Part shown: positions 16,780-25,154 of the stretch, one piece after another | Layout of the letters: each line of letters starts with the position of its first letter | Numbering within the stretch: position 1 is the stretch's first letter | DNA from: a bacterium | Lineage (GTDB): Bacteria > Spirochaetota > Spirochaetia > Treponematales > Rectinemataceae | Assembly (NCBI GenBank): GCA_021779995.1 | Contig: JAJXZP010000027.1 | Coordinates: 1-34,736 of the forward strand | DNA: 34,736 nucleotides | Direction of reading: 5' to 3' | Program-made: the position numbers and the translations under genes | The notes under the pieces: model-generated | Database searches by the model: none | Told to the model about the DNA's origin: nothing | What the model saw: only the letters and a program-made list of their open reading frames with translations

Positions 16780-17115
16780 ATGGACACTTCCGCGACCGGC
16801 AGCAGGCAGAGCCGCCACCTGGCGGCCTTCGTCCTGCTTTTCCTGAGAGAGGAGCCGTCCCACGGCGCCGCTCTCCTGGGGCGCATGGAGGCCGAGATGC
16901 CTCACTGCCAGGCCGACAGCGCCGGCTTGTACCGGACGCTCCAGGCGCTGGAGCGGGAGGGCTCGGTGAAGACGGTCTGGGAGGCCCAGGCTTCGGGAGC
17001 CCCGCGCAAGGTCTACACGGTCACGGCCAAGGGCCGCGCCGCCCTGCGCGAGCTGGCGGAGGACATCCGCGGCCGCGAGGAGAATTTCCGCTTCTTCCTG
17101 AAGCGCTACGAATGA
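16780..17115 (+). CDS. PadR-family transcriptional regulator
   Basis: 111 aa, the short PadR form: a winged helix with RHLAAFVLLFLREEPSHGAALLGRMEAEMPHCQADSAGLYRTLQALEREGSVKTVWEA, then RKVYTVTAKGRAALRELAEDI and a short C-terminal dimerisation helix. The conserved wing pattern (RKVYTVTAKG) is clear. PadR proteins are repressors that often respond to small toxic molecules and control efflux genes. The MFS exporter starts 62 bp downstream in the same direction and is the expected target along with padR itself. The start at 16780 follows from the promoter position; the frame extends upstream through a minisatellite and is not considered coding. Confidence 0.88.
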   Translation: MDTSATGSRQSRHLAAFVLLFLREEPSHGAALLGRMEAEMPHCQADSAGLYRTLQALEREGSVKTVWEAQASGAPRKVYTVTAKGRAALRELAEDIRGREENFRFFLKRYE

Positions 17116-17177
17116 ACGGACCCCGCGGCCCAGCCGCGAGGCATGAACCCGCGAGCGAATCGAAGTAGGAGGATCAC

Positions 17178-18404
17178 ATGCAGGCGAGCGAATCCGTCGG
17201 CGCCCCGGCCCCTGAGGGCGAGGTCGCCGGGCGCCGTCTCGGCCCGATCGGGACCTTGGGCGTCGTCTCGGCGGGACATCTTCTGAACGATCTGTACAGC
17301 AACTTCCTGCCGCAGCTCCTGCCCTTCCTCCTCGTGCTGATGCCCGGCTTCACCGCGGCGCAGGCCGCCCTGCTCGTGGCCGCCTTCAACATCTCCTCCT
17401 CGCTCTTCCAGCCGATCTTCGGCTTCGCCGTGGACGGCAAGGGGCATACCTGGCTCATCTACGTCGGCACGCTCTGGATGGCCGTCTTCCTGAGCCTCAC
17501 GGGCATCGTCCACAGCTACGCCGCCCTGGTGGCGCTCGCGGCGATAGCGGGACTCGGCACCTCGGCCTTCCATCCGCCCGCCTCGGCCATGGTCCACGGC
17601 CTGAGCGCGCGCTACAAGGCGGTGTACCAGTCGGCCTTCGTGGCCTTCGGCAACTTCGGCTTCGCCCTCGCCCCGCTCGCCCTGGTGCCGCTCTTCCAGG
17701 CCTTCGGGCTCGGGGCCTCGACGCTCCTCGTCATTCCCGGGGCCCTGGCCGCGGCGATCCTCTTCTTCGCCCTGCCGCGCCAGGGGAGGCGGCCCCGGGA
17801 GGCCGCGATGCTGGCCGTGGTATGGGCCTCGATCCGGAGGTCCGCTCGGGAATTGACCGCCATCCTGGCCGTGATCTCGGTGCGCTCGGCCGCCTACACG
17901 GGGCTCCTGGCCCTCCTGCCCCTCTACTTCCACTCGCGCGGCGTGTCGAACATCGCGGCCAGCCGGATGCTCACCCTCATGCTCTTCACGGGCGCCTTCG
18001 GCGGCATCGCGGGCGGCTTCATCTCGGACCGCTGGGGCCGCAAGATCCTCATCGTCGGCTCGCTCGTCCTCGCGACCCCCCTGTTCTTCGGCTTCCTCGC
18101 GAGCTCGGGGGTCTGGAGTCTCGTGCTCCTGGCCCTGGCGGGAGCGGCCCTCCTGTCGAGCTTCTCGGTGACCACGGTCGCGGCCCAGGAGGCCATCCCC
18201 GAGCACAAGGCCCTGGCCGCCGGCCTGAGCCTGGGCTTCGCCAACGGTCTCGGCGCCCTCGCCGTCATCTTCATAGGAAGGCTGGGCGACCTCTGGGGCC
18301 TGACGCAGGCCGTGGCCCTCCTCGTCTCCCTGCCCTTCGCCGCCGGGCTTCTGGGGCTCTTCCTGCGGCACCACCCGGGCCAGGCGGCCCCGAAGCGCCC
18401 GTAA
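17178..18404 (+). CDS. MFS exporter of the fosmidomycin-resistance (Fsr) type
   Basis: 408 aa with about twelve helices. SAGHLLNDLYSNFLPQLLPFLL, SSSLFQPIFGFAVD and GLGTSAFHPPASAMVHGLS are the characteristic Fsr-family blocks. These inner-membrane proteins expel small drugs or metabolites with protons; the fosmidomycin link is known for E. coli Fsr and need not hold here. TAGGAGGATCAC gives a strong ribosome site before the ATG. Directly downstream of padR, it is likely induced when the PadR ligand appears. It ends 311 bp before the chemosensory operon, which has its own promoter. Confidence 0.88.
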   Translation: MQASESVGAPAPEGEVAGRRLGPIGTLGVVSAGHLLNDLYSNFLPQLLPFLLVLMPGFTAAQAALLVAAFNISSSLFQPIFGFAVDGKGHTWLIYVGTLWMAVFLSLTGIVHSYAALVALAAIAGLGTSAFHPPASAMVHGLSARYKAVYQSAFVAFGNFGFALAPLALVPLFQAFGLGASTLLVIPGALAAAILFFALPRQGRRPREAAMLAVVWASIRRSARELTAILAVISVRSAAYTGLLALLPLYFHSRGVSNIAASRMLTLMLFTGAFGGIAGGFISDRWGRKILIVGSLVLATPLFFGFLASSGVWSLVLLALAGAALLSSFSVTTVAAQEAIPEHKALAAGLSLGFANGLGALAVIFIGRLGDLWGLTQAVALLVSLPFAAGLLGLFLRHHPGQAAPKRP

Positions 18405-18715
18405 GGCAGCGGCGCACAAGGCCCCGTAGCCTTCCGCGACACGCTCATCGCAGGCGAGACTCTTCTAGCCGATCCCGGAACGAGGAGGCGAGCCGCCGTG
18501 GAAGGTTATGCGGCCCGCCCTTCCCCGGGGACCCTGAAATAGCCGAAGCGCGACGATTCTTCCCTCCCCCCTCTCAATCCCCCCCCGAATCGCGCCGAAA
18601 AATACTACGGACGGGACTCTGGCGAATCACGTCCACATTTCGCGGGCGTCTCGTATATAATCGGAAATCGACCGTTCGTCAGCAGCATCCGCCTGAGCCA
18701 AGGAGCGCCTCGTTC
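18405..18715. other. Intergenic region upstream of the chemosensory operon
   Basis: 311 bp with no gene recognised. The middle has a pyrimidine-rich stretch with a run of eight C residues (about 18560-18590). The 3' end carries the operon promoter and the AAGGAG ribosome site (18700-18705). Confidence 0.5.
18632..18661 (+). promoter_or_regulatory. Promoter of the chemosensory operon
   Basis: TATAAT (18656-18661), a perfect -10, lies 18 bp after TCCACA (18632-18637), a 4/6 -35. Start near 18668, leader about 48 nt. It is the only strong promoter seen before the nine-gene operon. Confidence 0.6.
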
Positions 18716-20464
18716 ATGGGCACCGAAACGAAGCGAGAAAATCTTCAACTGATCCGCAGCATCCGCCGGCGCGTGGCGATCACGGTCTACGGGGTTCTGG
18801 CCTTCTTCCTCTTCTCGAGCGAGTTCCTGAACGCGATCTTCAACAATCGGCTCGACGAGCAGGGGGCCGGCCTGGGAAGCCGCATCCTGTTCGCGTTCAA
18901 GCCCACCGTCATCGCGCTCTATGTCGTGCTGGCCGTCTGCCTCTACGCCCTGATCATGTGGTATCTGCGCCCGCTCCTGCGCTTCCTCGCCGACGGGAGG
19001 GACCACCAGCGGGCGCGCAGCGCCGCCATCAACGTCCCCTGGGTCATCATCATCTTCCAGCTCGCGGCCTGGACGGTCGGCACGACCCTGTACTATCTCC
19101 TGGAAAACTGGAAGGCCGAGAGCGGCATTCCCTTCGCCCTGGGGCTCCTCTTGAAGATCGGGGTGGGCCTGCCCGCGGGGGTCTACATCTCCATTTTCTT
19201 CAATCTCATCCTCATCCCGACCAAGCGCCGGCTCGGCATGACCGAGATGCACCGCAACGAGAACGACCTCTTTTCCCGCTGGCGCGACCACATCGCCGTC
19301 GCCGCGGCGGCCGTCTTCATGACGATCAACTACAGCTACATCGTCTTCTACTACTCGAAAGCCTCGGTGGACCTCGGTTTCGCGGATTTCTACGGACCGC
19401 TCATCGTGCTGGGCATCCTCTTCAGCGCGGTCTCGGTGGGACTGATCGCCATCTCCAAGCGGGAGTATGACATCCAGATCGAGTCCATCCACTCCGTGCT
19501 GCGCGACATGGCGGCCGGCACGACGCGATCCGACCGGCGCATCCACATCCTCAACTTCAACGAGCTGGGGCAGACGGCCACCTACGTCAACATCATCCTC
19601 GACGGCTTCGCGAGCATCCTCCGCCGGATCAGCGACACCTCCGGGCTCCTGGCCGACTCTTCGCAGCGGCTCTCGGTCACGGGCCAGCAGAACGCGGCGC
19701 TCTCGAACCAGGTGGCCGCCAGCACCGCCGAGATCGTCTCCACCATGGAAAACCTGAACCAGCAATCCGGCGACATCGGCACCCAGGTGAAGCAGGTCGA
19801 GGAGCAGGCCATACGCATGAAAGAGGGGGTGTACGACGGCTCCACCATCACCAAGGAAAACATCGCGAAGATGCAGGAGCTGACCTCGTCCTACGCCGAG
19901 ACGATCGAGGGGATGAAGAGCCTGGGCGAGCAGATCACCGGCATCTGGGAGATCGTGAAGATCATCAACGGCATCGCGGGCCAGATCAAGATCATAGCCT
20001 TCAACGCCGCGCTCGAGGCCTCCTCGGCGGGCGAGGCCGGGAAGAACTTCGAGATAGTCGCCGCGGAGATCCGCCGCCTGGCCGACAGCACGGTGGCCTC
20101 GACCAACGAGATCCGCGCCAAGATAGGCGACATCCAGCACGCCTCGGACGCGCTCATCGGCTCCTCCGTGGCGGACACCCTCAAGATCCAGGACACCCGG
20201 CAGATGTCCGGCAGGCTCGAGAAGGTCTTCGAGACGATCCTCGGATCCTCGGAAACCTCGTCCGAGTCGGCGATGACGGTGAGGACGGCCGTCGAACAGC
20301 AGATCGACGCCTTCGAGCAGGTCCTGGCCACCCTGCGCCAGATCGCCGACGGCGTCCACGAGTTCGCGGGCTCGATCGAGGAAACCAGTGTCACCACGGA
20401 TCTTTTGCGGAAGATGGTGGACGATCTCAACGCCATCGTGGAAAGCTCGGAAGAGAGGAAGTAG
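18716..20464 (+). CDS. Methyl-accepting chemotaxis protein with six-TM sensor domain
   Basis: 582 aa from ATG 18716 (AAGGAG 10 nt upstream). The N-terminal 250 residues contain about six membrane helices (near 19-40, 58-85, 103-127, 137-162, 190-212 and 225-247) and hardly any periplasmic domain, so the signal is sensed in or near the membrane. A HAMP-like segment (IESIHSVLRDMAAG ... LNFNELGQTATYVN) leads to the cytoplasmic receptor coiled coil. The hairpin tip reads IAGQIKIIAFNAALEASSAGE instead of the usual QTNLLALNAAIEAARAGE, a variant shared with the next two receptors. It is the first gene of the operon; the next gene starts two bases after its stop codon. The ligand is unknown. Confidence 0.88.
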   Translation: MGTETKRENLQLIRSIRRRVAITVYGVLAFFLFSSEFLNAIFNNRLDEQGAGLGSRILFAFKPTVIALYVVLAVCLYALIMWYLRPLLRFLADGRDHQRARSAAINVPWVIIIFQLAAWTVGTTLYYLLENWKAESGIPFALGLLLKIGVGLPAGVYISIFFNLILIPTKRRLGMTEMHRNENDLFSRWRDHIAVAAAAVFMTINYSYIVFYYSKASVDLGFADFYGPLIVLGILFSAVSVGLIAISKREYDIQIESIHSVLRDMAAGTTRSDRRIHILNFNELGQTATYVNIILDGFASILRRISDTSGLLADSSQRLSVTGQQNAALSNQVAASTAEIVSTMENLNQQSGDIGTQVKQVEEQAIRMKEGVYDGSTITKENIAKMQELTSSYAETIEGMKSLGEQITGIWEIVKIINGIAGQIKIIAFNAALEASSAGEAGKNFEIVAAEIRRLADSTVASTNEIRAKIGDIQHASDALIGSSVADTLKIQDTRQMSGRLEKVFETILGSSETSSESAMTVRTAVEQQIDAFEQVLATLRQIADGVHEFAGSIEETSVTTDLLRKMVDDLNAIVESSEERK

Positions 20465-20466
20465 GA

Positions 20467-22467
20467 ATGGCCAAGTTGAGCCGGGTGATCGAGGTCGATC
20501 CGCAGAAGTGCGTCAACTGCCACGCCTGCATCGCCGCCTGCCCCGTCAAGTACTGCAACGACGGCACCGCGGACCACGTGGAGGTCGATCCCGACCTCTG
20601 CATCGGCTGCGGCTCGTGCATCACCGCCTGCACGCACGGGGCCCGCAGGGGCGTGGACGATTTCCCGCGCGCGCTCGAGGCCCTGCGCTCGGGCGGGAGG
20701 ATGATCGCCATCTCGGCCCCGGCCATCGCCTCCAACTTCCCCGGATCGTACCTGCGCGTCCAGGGCTGGCTCCAGAGCCTGGGCGTGCGCGATTTCTTCG
20801 ACGTGAGCTTCGGCGCCGAGCTGACGATCAAGTCCTACGCGGAGCACCTTAGGAGCGCCGCGCCGGCCACGCTGATCGCGCAGCCCTGCCCCGCCGTCGT
20901 CTCGTACATCGAGCTGTACCAGCCCGAGCTCCTGCCCTACCTGGCCCCGGCCGACAGCCCCATGCTCCACACCATCAAGATGATCCGCGAGTACTACCCG
21001 GTGTACGCGGGCTACAAGATCCTGGTGCTCTCGCCCTGCTACGCCAAGCGCCGCGAGTTCGACGAGACGGGCCTGGGCGACTACAATGTCACCTTCAAGT
21101 CCCTCGCGGACCACATCGAGGCCGAGGGCATCGACCTCGGCTCCTACCCCGAGATCGATTTCGTCGGCGACGCCGCCGAGCGCGCCGTGCTCTTCTCCTC
21201 CCCGGGCGGCCTCCTGCGCACCCTGGCCAGGGACAACCCCGGGGCAGCCGAGCGCACGCGCAAGATCGAGGGGCCGGATATCCTCTACGATTACCTGAAA
21301 AAGCTGCCGGCCATGATCGACTCGGGCTACGCGCCCCTGCTCGTGGACTGCCTCAACTGCGACATGGGCTGCAACGGCGGACCGGGCACCCTCAACCTCG
21401 AGAAATCGATCGACGAGATCGAGGCGCTCATCGAGCGGCGCAGCGCCGCGATGCGCGAGGCCTACCGCAGGCGGGGCCTGGGCTCGTCCGAGGCCGCGGC
21501 CGACCGCCGCGTGAATCGCGTCATCGCCAAGTTCTGGAAGCGGGGGCTCTACGGCCGGAGCTACCAGGACCTGTCGGGCAACAACGGCGTGCGCCTGCCG
21601 AGCAAGGCCGAGTTCGAGGACATCTACCAGCGGATGCACAAGCGCGACACGAAGGACTTCCTCAACTGCGGCGCCTGCGGCTACGACAACTGCGAGGCCA
21701 TGGCCGTCGCCATCCACAACGGCCTCAACAAGCCGAGCAACTGCTTCCATTACGAGCGCGCGAGCCGGCAGGAGATGACCGCCATGCTCTTCGCGGGCAT
21801 CAGGGAGTCGGCCCAGCGGCTCTCCGAGGCCCTCGGCCGCATGACGGCGCAGGATCGCGCCGCCGGAGCGGAGGCGACCGTCTCGGTCCACGAGATCGCG
21901 CGCATCTCGGGCGAGATGCGCGCCTCGATCGAGGCGGGCATGGGCTACATCGAGTCGACCATCGCCAACATGGACGGCATCCGCTCCTCCAACAAGGTGA
22001 CGGTGGAGCACATGGGCGCGCTGAACGAGCAGATCCAGAGCATCACGGAGATCCTCGGGCTCATCTCGGCCATCGCCGACCAGACCAAGATCATCGCCTT
22101 CAACGCCGAGCTCGAGGCCTCGGCGGCCGGAGAGACGGGGCGGAGCTTCGAGATCGTGGCGGCCGAGATCCGGCGGCTCGCGAACAGCACGGTGGACGCC
22201 ACCGCGCGCATCAAGCAGAAGATCGAGGGGATCCAGGCTTCCTCGCTGAAGCTGGGCGAATATTCCCGCCGCGAGAGCGAGAGCATCCACGACGGCTCCG
22301 GCTTGACCGCCAAGCTGCGCGATGTCTTCAGCCATCTCGCGGACTATTCCGTGGAGTCCGACCGCAAGATCCGCGGCTCGATCGAGGAGCAGGTGAGCAC
22401 CTTCAACCAGACCCTCGAAGAGCTGGATCACATCATCCGCGAGCTCGACCAGTATGTCAGCCGATAG
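20467..22467 (+). CDS. Soluble chemoreceptor: ferredoxin + [FeFe]-hydrogenase-like + Fe-S + MCP domains
   Basis: 666 aa without membrane helices. Domain order: two 4Fe-4S ferredoxin motifs (C15/18/21/25 and C45/48/51/55); a hydrogenase large-subunit domain (about 75-330) with the three H-cluster blocks PCPAVV (C141), SPCYAK (C191) and CLNCDMGCNGG (C298, C302); an extra Fe-S domain CGACGYDNC ... C (C401, 404, 409, 426); then an MCP signalling domain with tip DQTKIIAFNAELEASAAGE. All four cysteines expected to hold the cubane of the H-cluster are present, but the neighbouring catalytic Cys of the usual CCP motif is Pro140. That fits a sensory rather than a catalytic hydrogenase. The likely job is to report H2 or redox state to CheA. 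No maturation genes are in the window, so cofactor assembly is unproven. Confidence 0.88.
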   Translation: MAKLSRVIEVDPQKCVNCHACIAACPVKYCNDGTADHVEVDPDLCIGCGSCITACTHGARRGVDDFPRALEALRSGGRMIAISAPAIASNFPGSYLRVQGWLQSLGVRDFFDVSFGAELTIKSYAEHLRSAAPATLIAQPCPAVVSYIELYQPELLPYLAPADSPMLHTIKMIREYYPVYAGYKILVLSPCYAKRREFDETGLGDYNVTFKSLADHIEAEGIDLGSYPEIDFVGDAAERAVLFSSPGGLLRTLARDNPGAAERTRKIEGPDILYDYLKKLPAMIDSGYAPLLVDCLNCDMGCNGGPGTLNLEKSIDEIEALIERRSAAMREAYRRRGLGSSEAAADRRVNRVIAKFWKRGLYGRSYQDLSGNNGVRLPSKAEFEDIYQRMHKRDTKDFLNCGACGYDNCEAMAVAIHNGLNKPSNCFHYERASRQEMTAMLFAGIRESAQRLSEALGRMTAQDRAAGAEATVSVHEIARISGEMRASIEAGMGYIESTIANMDGIRSSNKVTVEHMGALNEQIQSITEILGLISAIADQTKIIAFNAELEASAAGETGRSFEIVAAEIRRLANSTVDATARIKQKIEGIQASSLKLGEYSRRESESIHDGSGLTAKLRDVFSHLADYSVESDRKIRGSIEEQVSTFNQTLEELDHIIRELDQYVSR

Positions 22468-22485
22468 GAAATTCGAGGCATGCGC

Positions 22486-24651
22486 ATGAACGAGAACGAC
22501 GAGGCTCCTCCTCCGATTGCCCCTGCGGGGTCCGCCGCGCCGAAGGACGCCGCATACGGGCGCCGAGGGCTGACCCGCACCCTGTGCGTGGGCGTCACCC
22601 TCCCCTTCGCCGCCTCGATGCTCGTCATGCTCCTGGTCGCCGTGCTGGCCTTGCGCGGCTCCGCCGATCGCCTGGCCGGGGCGGCGGCGAAGCGCGCCCT
22701 GGCCTCGGCCGAGGGCATGCTGGAGAGCGGGATGCGCGGCTCGATGGCCGGATTCCTCGAGGCCAAGGCCGAGAGCGCCCGGGACCTGATCGCCGCCTTC
22801 GACGACCGCGCGGCCCGCGGCCAGATGTCGAAGGCCCAGGCCTTCGCCTCGGCCAGGCAGGCGCTCGCGAGTCCGGCCTTCGGCTCCTGGGGAGGCTCCG
22901 GCTATTACGCCCTGGTCGACGGCCGGGGCTTCTGGCCGCTGCACCCGCCGGCCCGGGCAGGCGAGGCGGAGAAGCTCGCCTTCGTGCAGGCCGCCCGCTC
23001 CCTGGGCGAAGGCTTCCTGGAATACCGCTTCCAGGGCCCCGGCGATCCGGAAGCGCGCGAGAAGGCGGCCTACGTGACGCGGTATGCGCCGCGCGACCTC
23101 CTCGTCTGGGCCGTCGTCGACGAGGGCGAGTTCCTGGAGCGCCTCGATCCTGCGCGGCTCGAGGCCTGGATCAGCCCCGGCGACCGGAAGGAGCCCGGCG
23201 ATTTCTTCCTCCTGGACGCGGCCGGGAAGCTCGTCCTCGGCCGGGACCGCTACGGCCTCGCCGCAGGTGCGGCCGCCGCAGGAGCGGCCGCGGCCATCAC
23301 GGCCGCCGCCACAGCTGCCACGACAGCTGCCGCCCGAACGGCCGCAGCCCAAGCGACCACAGCCGGAGCGGCCGCCGCGACGACAGCCGCCGCTACGCCC
23401 GCCGCCCCTGCGGCCTCCGGCGCCCGGAGCGCTCCGGAATACGTCTCCGTGGGCGGCGAGCGCCTGCGCCTGGACTCGGTCCGACTGCCCGAGGGACCCT
23501 GGACCCTGGTCTCGGTGACGCGGCTGGGCCCCTACGACGCCCTCGCGGCCGCCGCGGCCGCGATCATGGCGGCCGCCCTGCTCCTCTCCGGCGTGGCGAT
23601 CAATCTCGCCCTGCGCCTCCTCCTCGCCCGGCACCTCAAGCCGATCCGCGAGATGCAGGCCGCGGCCGACAAGGTCTCCGCCGGCGACCTCACCGGGAGG
23701 ATAGAGGAGAACGCCGACGACGAGATCGGCGAGGTCTCCCGGATGTTCAACCGGGTGATGGACGAGTTCGCCGAGCTCCTGCGCAAGGTGAAGGCCATGA
23801 TAGCCGTCCTGGGCGGCTCCATCCAGAACCTGAGCACCTCGACCCAGGAGATCGCCAGCACCTCCAACGAGCAGGCCGCCTCGGTGAAGGAGGTCCTGAG
23901 CACGATGGAGGACTCGGACCGCCTCTCGAAGGGCGTGGAGGTCAAGATCCAGGAAGTGGCGCGCATCGCCACCCACACGAAGGACAATGTCGAGCGCGGC
24001 TTCGAGCTCATCCAGAGCAGCCTGGGCAAGATGGAGGAGATCCGCTCCACGAACGCCCAGACCCTGGTCGGGATCAAGACCCTGGGCGACCTCATCGAGA
24101 CGATCTGGGACATCGTCAACATCATCAACGGCATCGCCGACCAGACCAAGATCATCGCCTTCAACGCCGAGCTGGAGGCCGCGGCCGCCGGCGACGCGGG
24201 CAAGAACTTCCGGATCGTGGCGGGCGAGATCCGCCGCCTGGCCGACAGCACGGTGGATTCCACCAACGAGATCAAGGAGAAGATCAACGAGATCCAGCAC
24301 GCCTCCGACAAGCTCATCCTCGCCTCGGAGGAGGGGACGCAGCGCATCCGCGAGGGCTGGGACGTCTCCAGCAACATCCGCGGGGTCTTCGAGGACGTGC
24401 TGCGCTCCAGCGAGATCTCGGCCAACTCCGCCAACGACATCAGCCGCTCCATCAACATGCAGGTCGTGTCCTTCGAGCAGATCTTCCTGACCCTCAAGCA
24501 GATCTCGGAGAGCATCGACAATTTCGTGGAATCCACCTCCTACACCACGGAGGTCTCCGACAAGCTCAAGTCGATCTCCGAATCCTTCCGGGCCCAGGTC
24601 GAGTCGTACTCCATCGGCGAGGCGGGCTCCGGCCGCAGGGGAGGCGGCTGA
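22486..24651 (+). CDS. Cache-domain methyl-accepting chemotaxis protein
   Basis: 721 aa. GAGG at 22475-22478 is 7 nt before ATG 22486 but only 1 nt before ATG 22480, so 22486 is the start. Order: cytoplasmic tail, TM1 (about 31-57), periplasmic Cache-type sensor with GSGYYALVDGRGFWPLHPP, TM2 (about 351-380), HAMP (LKPIREMQAAADKVSAGDLTGRI), receptor coiled coil. The tip is DQTKIIAFNAELEAAAAGD. A low-complexity Ala/Thr stretch of about 50 residues (about 259-311) interrupts the distal part of the sensor, between LVLGRDRYG and PEYVSVGGE. Cache sensors bind small organic ligands; none can be named. Its stop overlaps the cheW start (TGATG). Confidence 0.88.
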   Translation: MNENDEAPPPIAPAGSAAPKDAAYGRRGLTRTLCVGVTLPFAASMLVMLLVAVLALRGSADRLAGAAAKRALASAEGMLESGMRGSMAGFLEAKAESARDLIAAFDDRAARGQMSKAQAFASARQALASPAFGSWGGSGYYALVDGRGFWPLHPPARAGEAEKLAFVQAARSLGEGFLEYRFQGPGDPEAREKAAYVTRYAPRDLLVWAVVDEGEFLERLDPARLEAWISPGDRKEPGDFFLLDAAGKLVLGRDRYGLAAGAAAAGAAAAITAAATAATTAAARTAAAQATTAGAAAATTAAATPAAPAASGARSAPEYVSVGGERLRLDSVRLPEGPWTLVSVTRLGPYDALAAAAAAIMAAALLLSGVAINLALRLLLARHLKPIREMQAAADKVSAGDLTGRIEENADDEIGEVSRMFNRVMDEFAELLRKVKAMIAVLGGSIQNLSTSTQEIASTSNEQAASVKEVLSTMEDSDRLSKGVEVKIQEVARIATHTKDNVERGFELIQSSLGKMEEIRSTNAQTLVGIKTLGDLIETIWDIVNIINGIADQTKIIAFNAELEAAAAGDAGKNFRIVAGEIRRLADSTVDSTNEIKEKINEIQHASDKLILASEEGTQRIREGWDVSSNIRGVFEDVLRSSEISANSANDISRSINMQVVSFEQIFLTLKQISESIDNFVESTSYTTEVSDKLKSISESFRAQVESYSIGEAGSGRRGGG

Positions 24652-25154
24652 TGGACAACGCCTCCCTCCTCCGGACCCTGAAGGAACGGGCCGCCCGGAA
24701 CCGCGCCAAGGCGGAGAGCGAGCAGGTGCTCTTCAAGTACGTGGTGTTCCTGGTCGGCGAGCAGAGCTACGCCCTGCCGGCCGACCGCGTGCACGAGATC
24801 TCCTTCGACAACGAGCTGTACTACGTGCCCTTCCTGCCCTCCTACGTCCGGGGCTACGCCAACCGGCACGGCCAGCCCTACACCGTCCTCGACATCCGCA
24901 TGCTCTTCGAGAAGAGCGCGCTCGATTCCTCCACCCTCCTCATCCTGAACGTCGCCAACGATCAGCTGGCGCTGCTCATCACGGACGTGGACGAGATCGT
25001 CAAGCTCCCGGCCGAGGCCGCCCATCCCCTGGCCTCCGAGGAGGAGAGCGCCCGCTACTTCGCCCACTCGATCACCGTGAAGGAGCGGGAAGTCTTCGTC
25101 ATCAATGTCGAGACTCTCCTCCTGCGGCTGGAGCGCGACGTTGAGCGCATCTGA
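24651..25154 (+). CDS. cheW: CheW coupling protein
   Basis: 167 aa. After a charged N-terminal helix (about 1-25), KYVVFLVGEQSYALPADRVHEISFDNELYYVPFLPSYVRGYANRHGQPYTVLDIRMLFE is a typical CheW SH3-like fold, as is LLILNVANDQLALLITDVDEIVKLP. CheW links receptors to CheA in cytoplasmic arrays. GGGGAGG lies about 7 nt before the ATG; the start overlaps the receptor stop, and the end overlaps the following gene by 14 bp. It belongs to the same cluster as three receptors with a non-standard tip and is presumably adapted to them. Confidence 0.92.
   Translation: MDNASLLRTLKERAARNRAKAESEQVLFKYVVFLVGEQSYALPADRVHEISFDNELYYVPFLPSYVRGYANRHGQPYTVLDIRMLFEKSALDSSTLLILNVANDQLALLITDVDEIVKLPAEAAHPLASEEESARYFAHSITVKEREVFVINVETLLLRLERDVERI

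Noticed and set aside
17822-18715. Upstream extension of the first receptor gene through the MFS exporter
   Set aside because: It is out of frame with the exporter, gives low-complexity sequence, and the real start has AAGGAG and a promoter just upstream.
19891-24300. Very long minus-strand open frame (1469 codons) opposite the receptor genes
   Set aside because: It is antisense to three genes with clear domain motifs. Its translation is rich in Asp/His/Arg/Gly/Val as expected for the mirror of GC-rich coding DNA, and it shows no domain.
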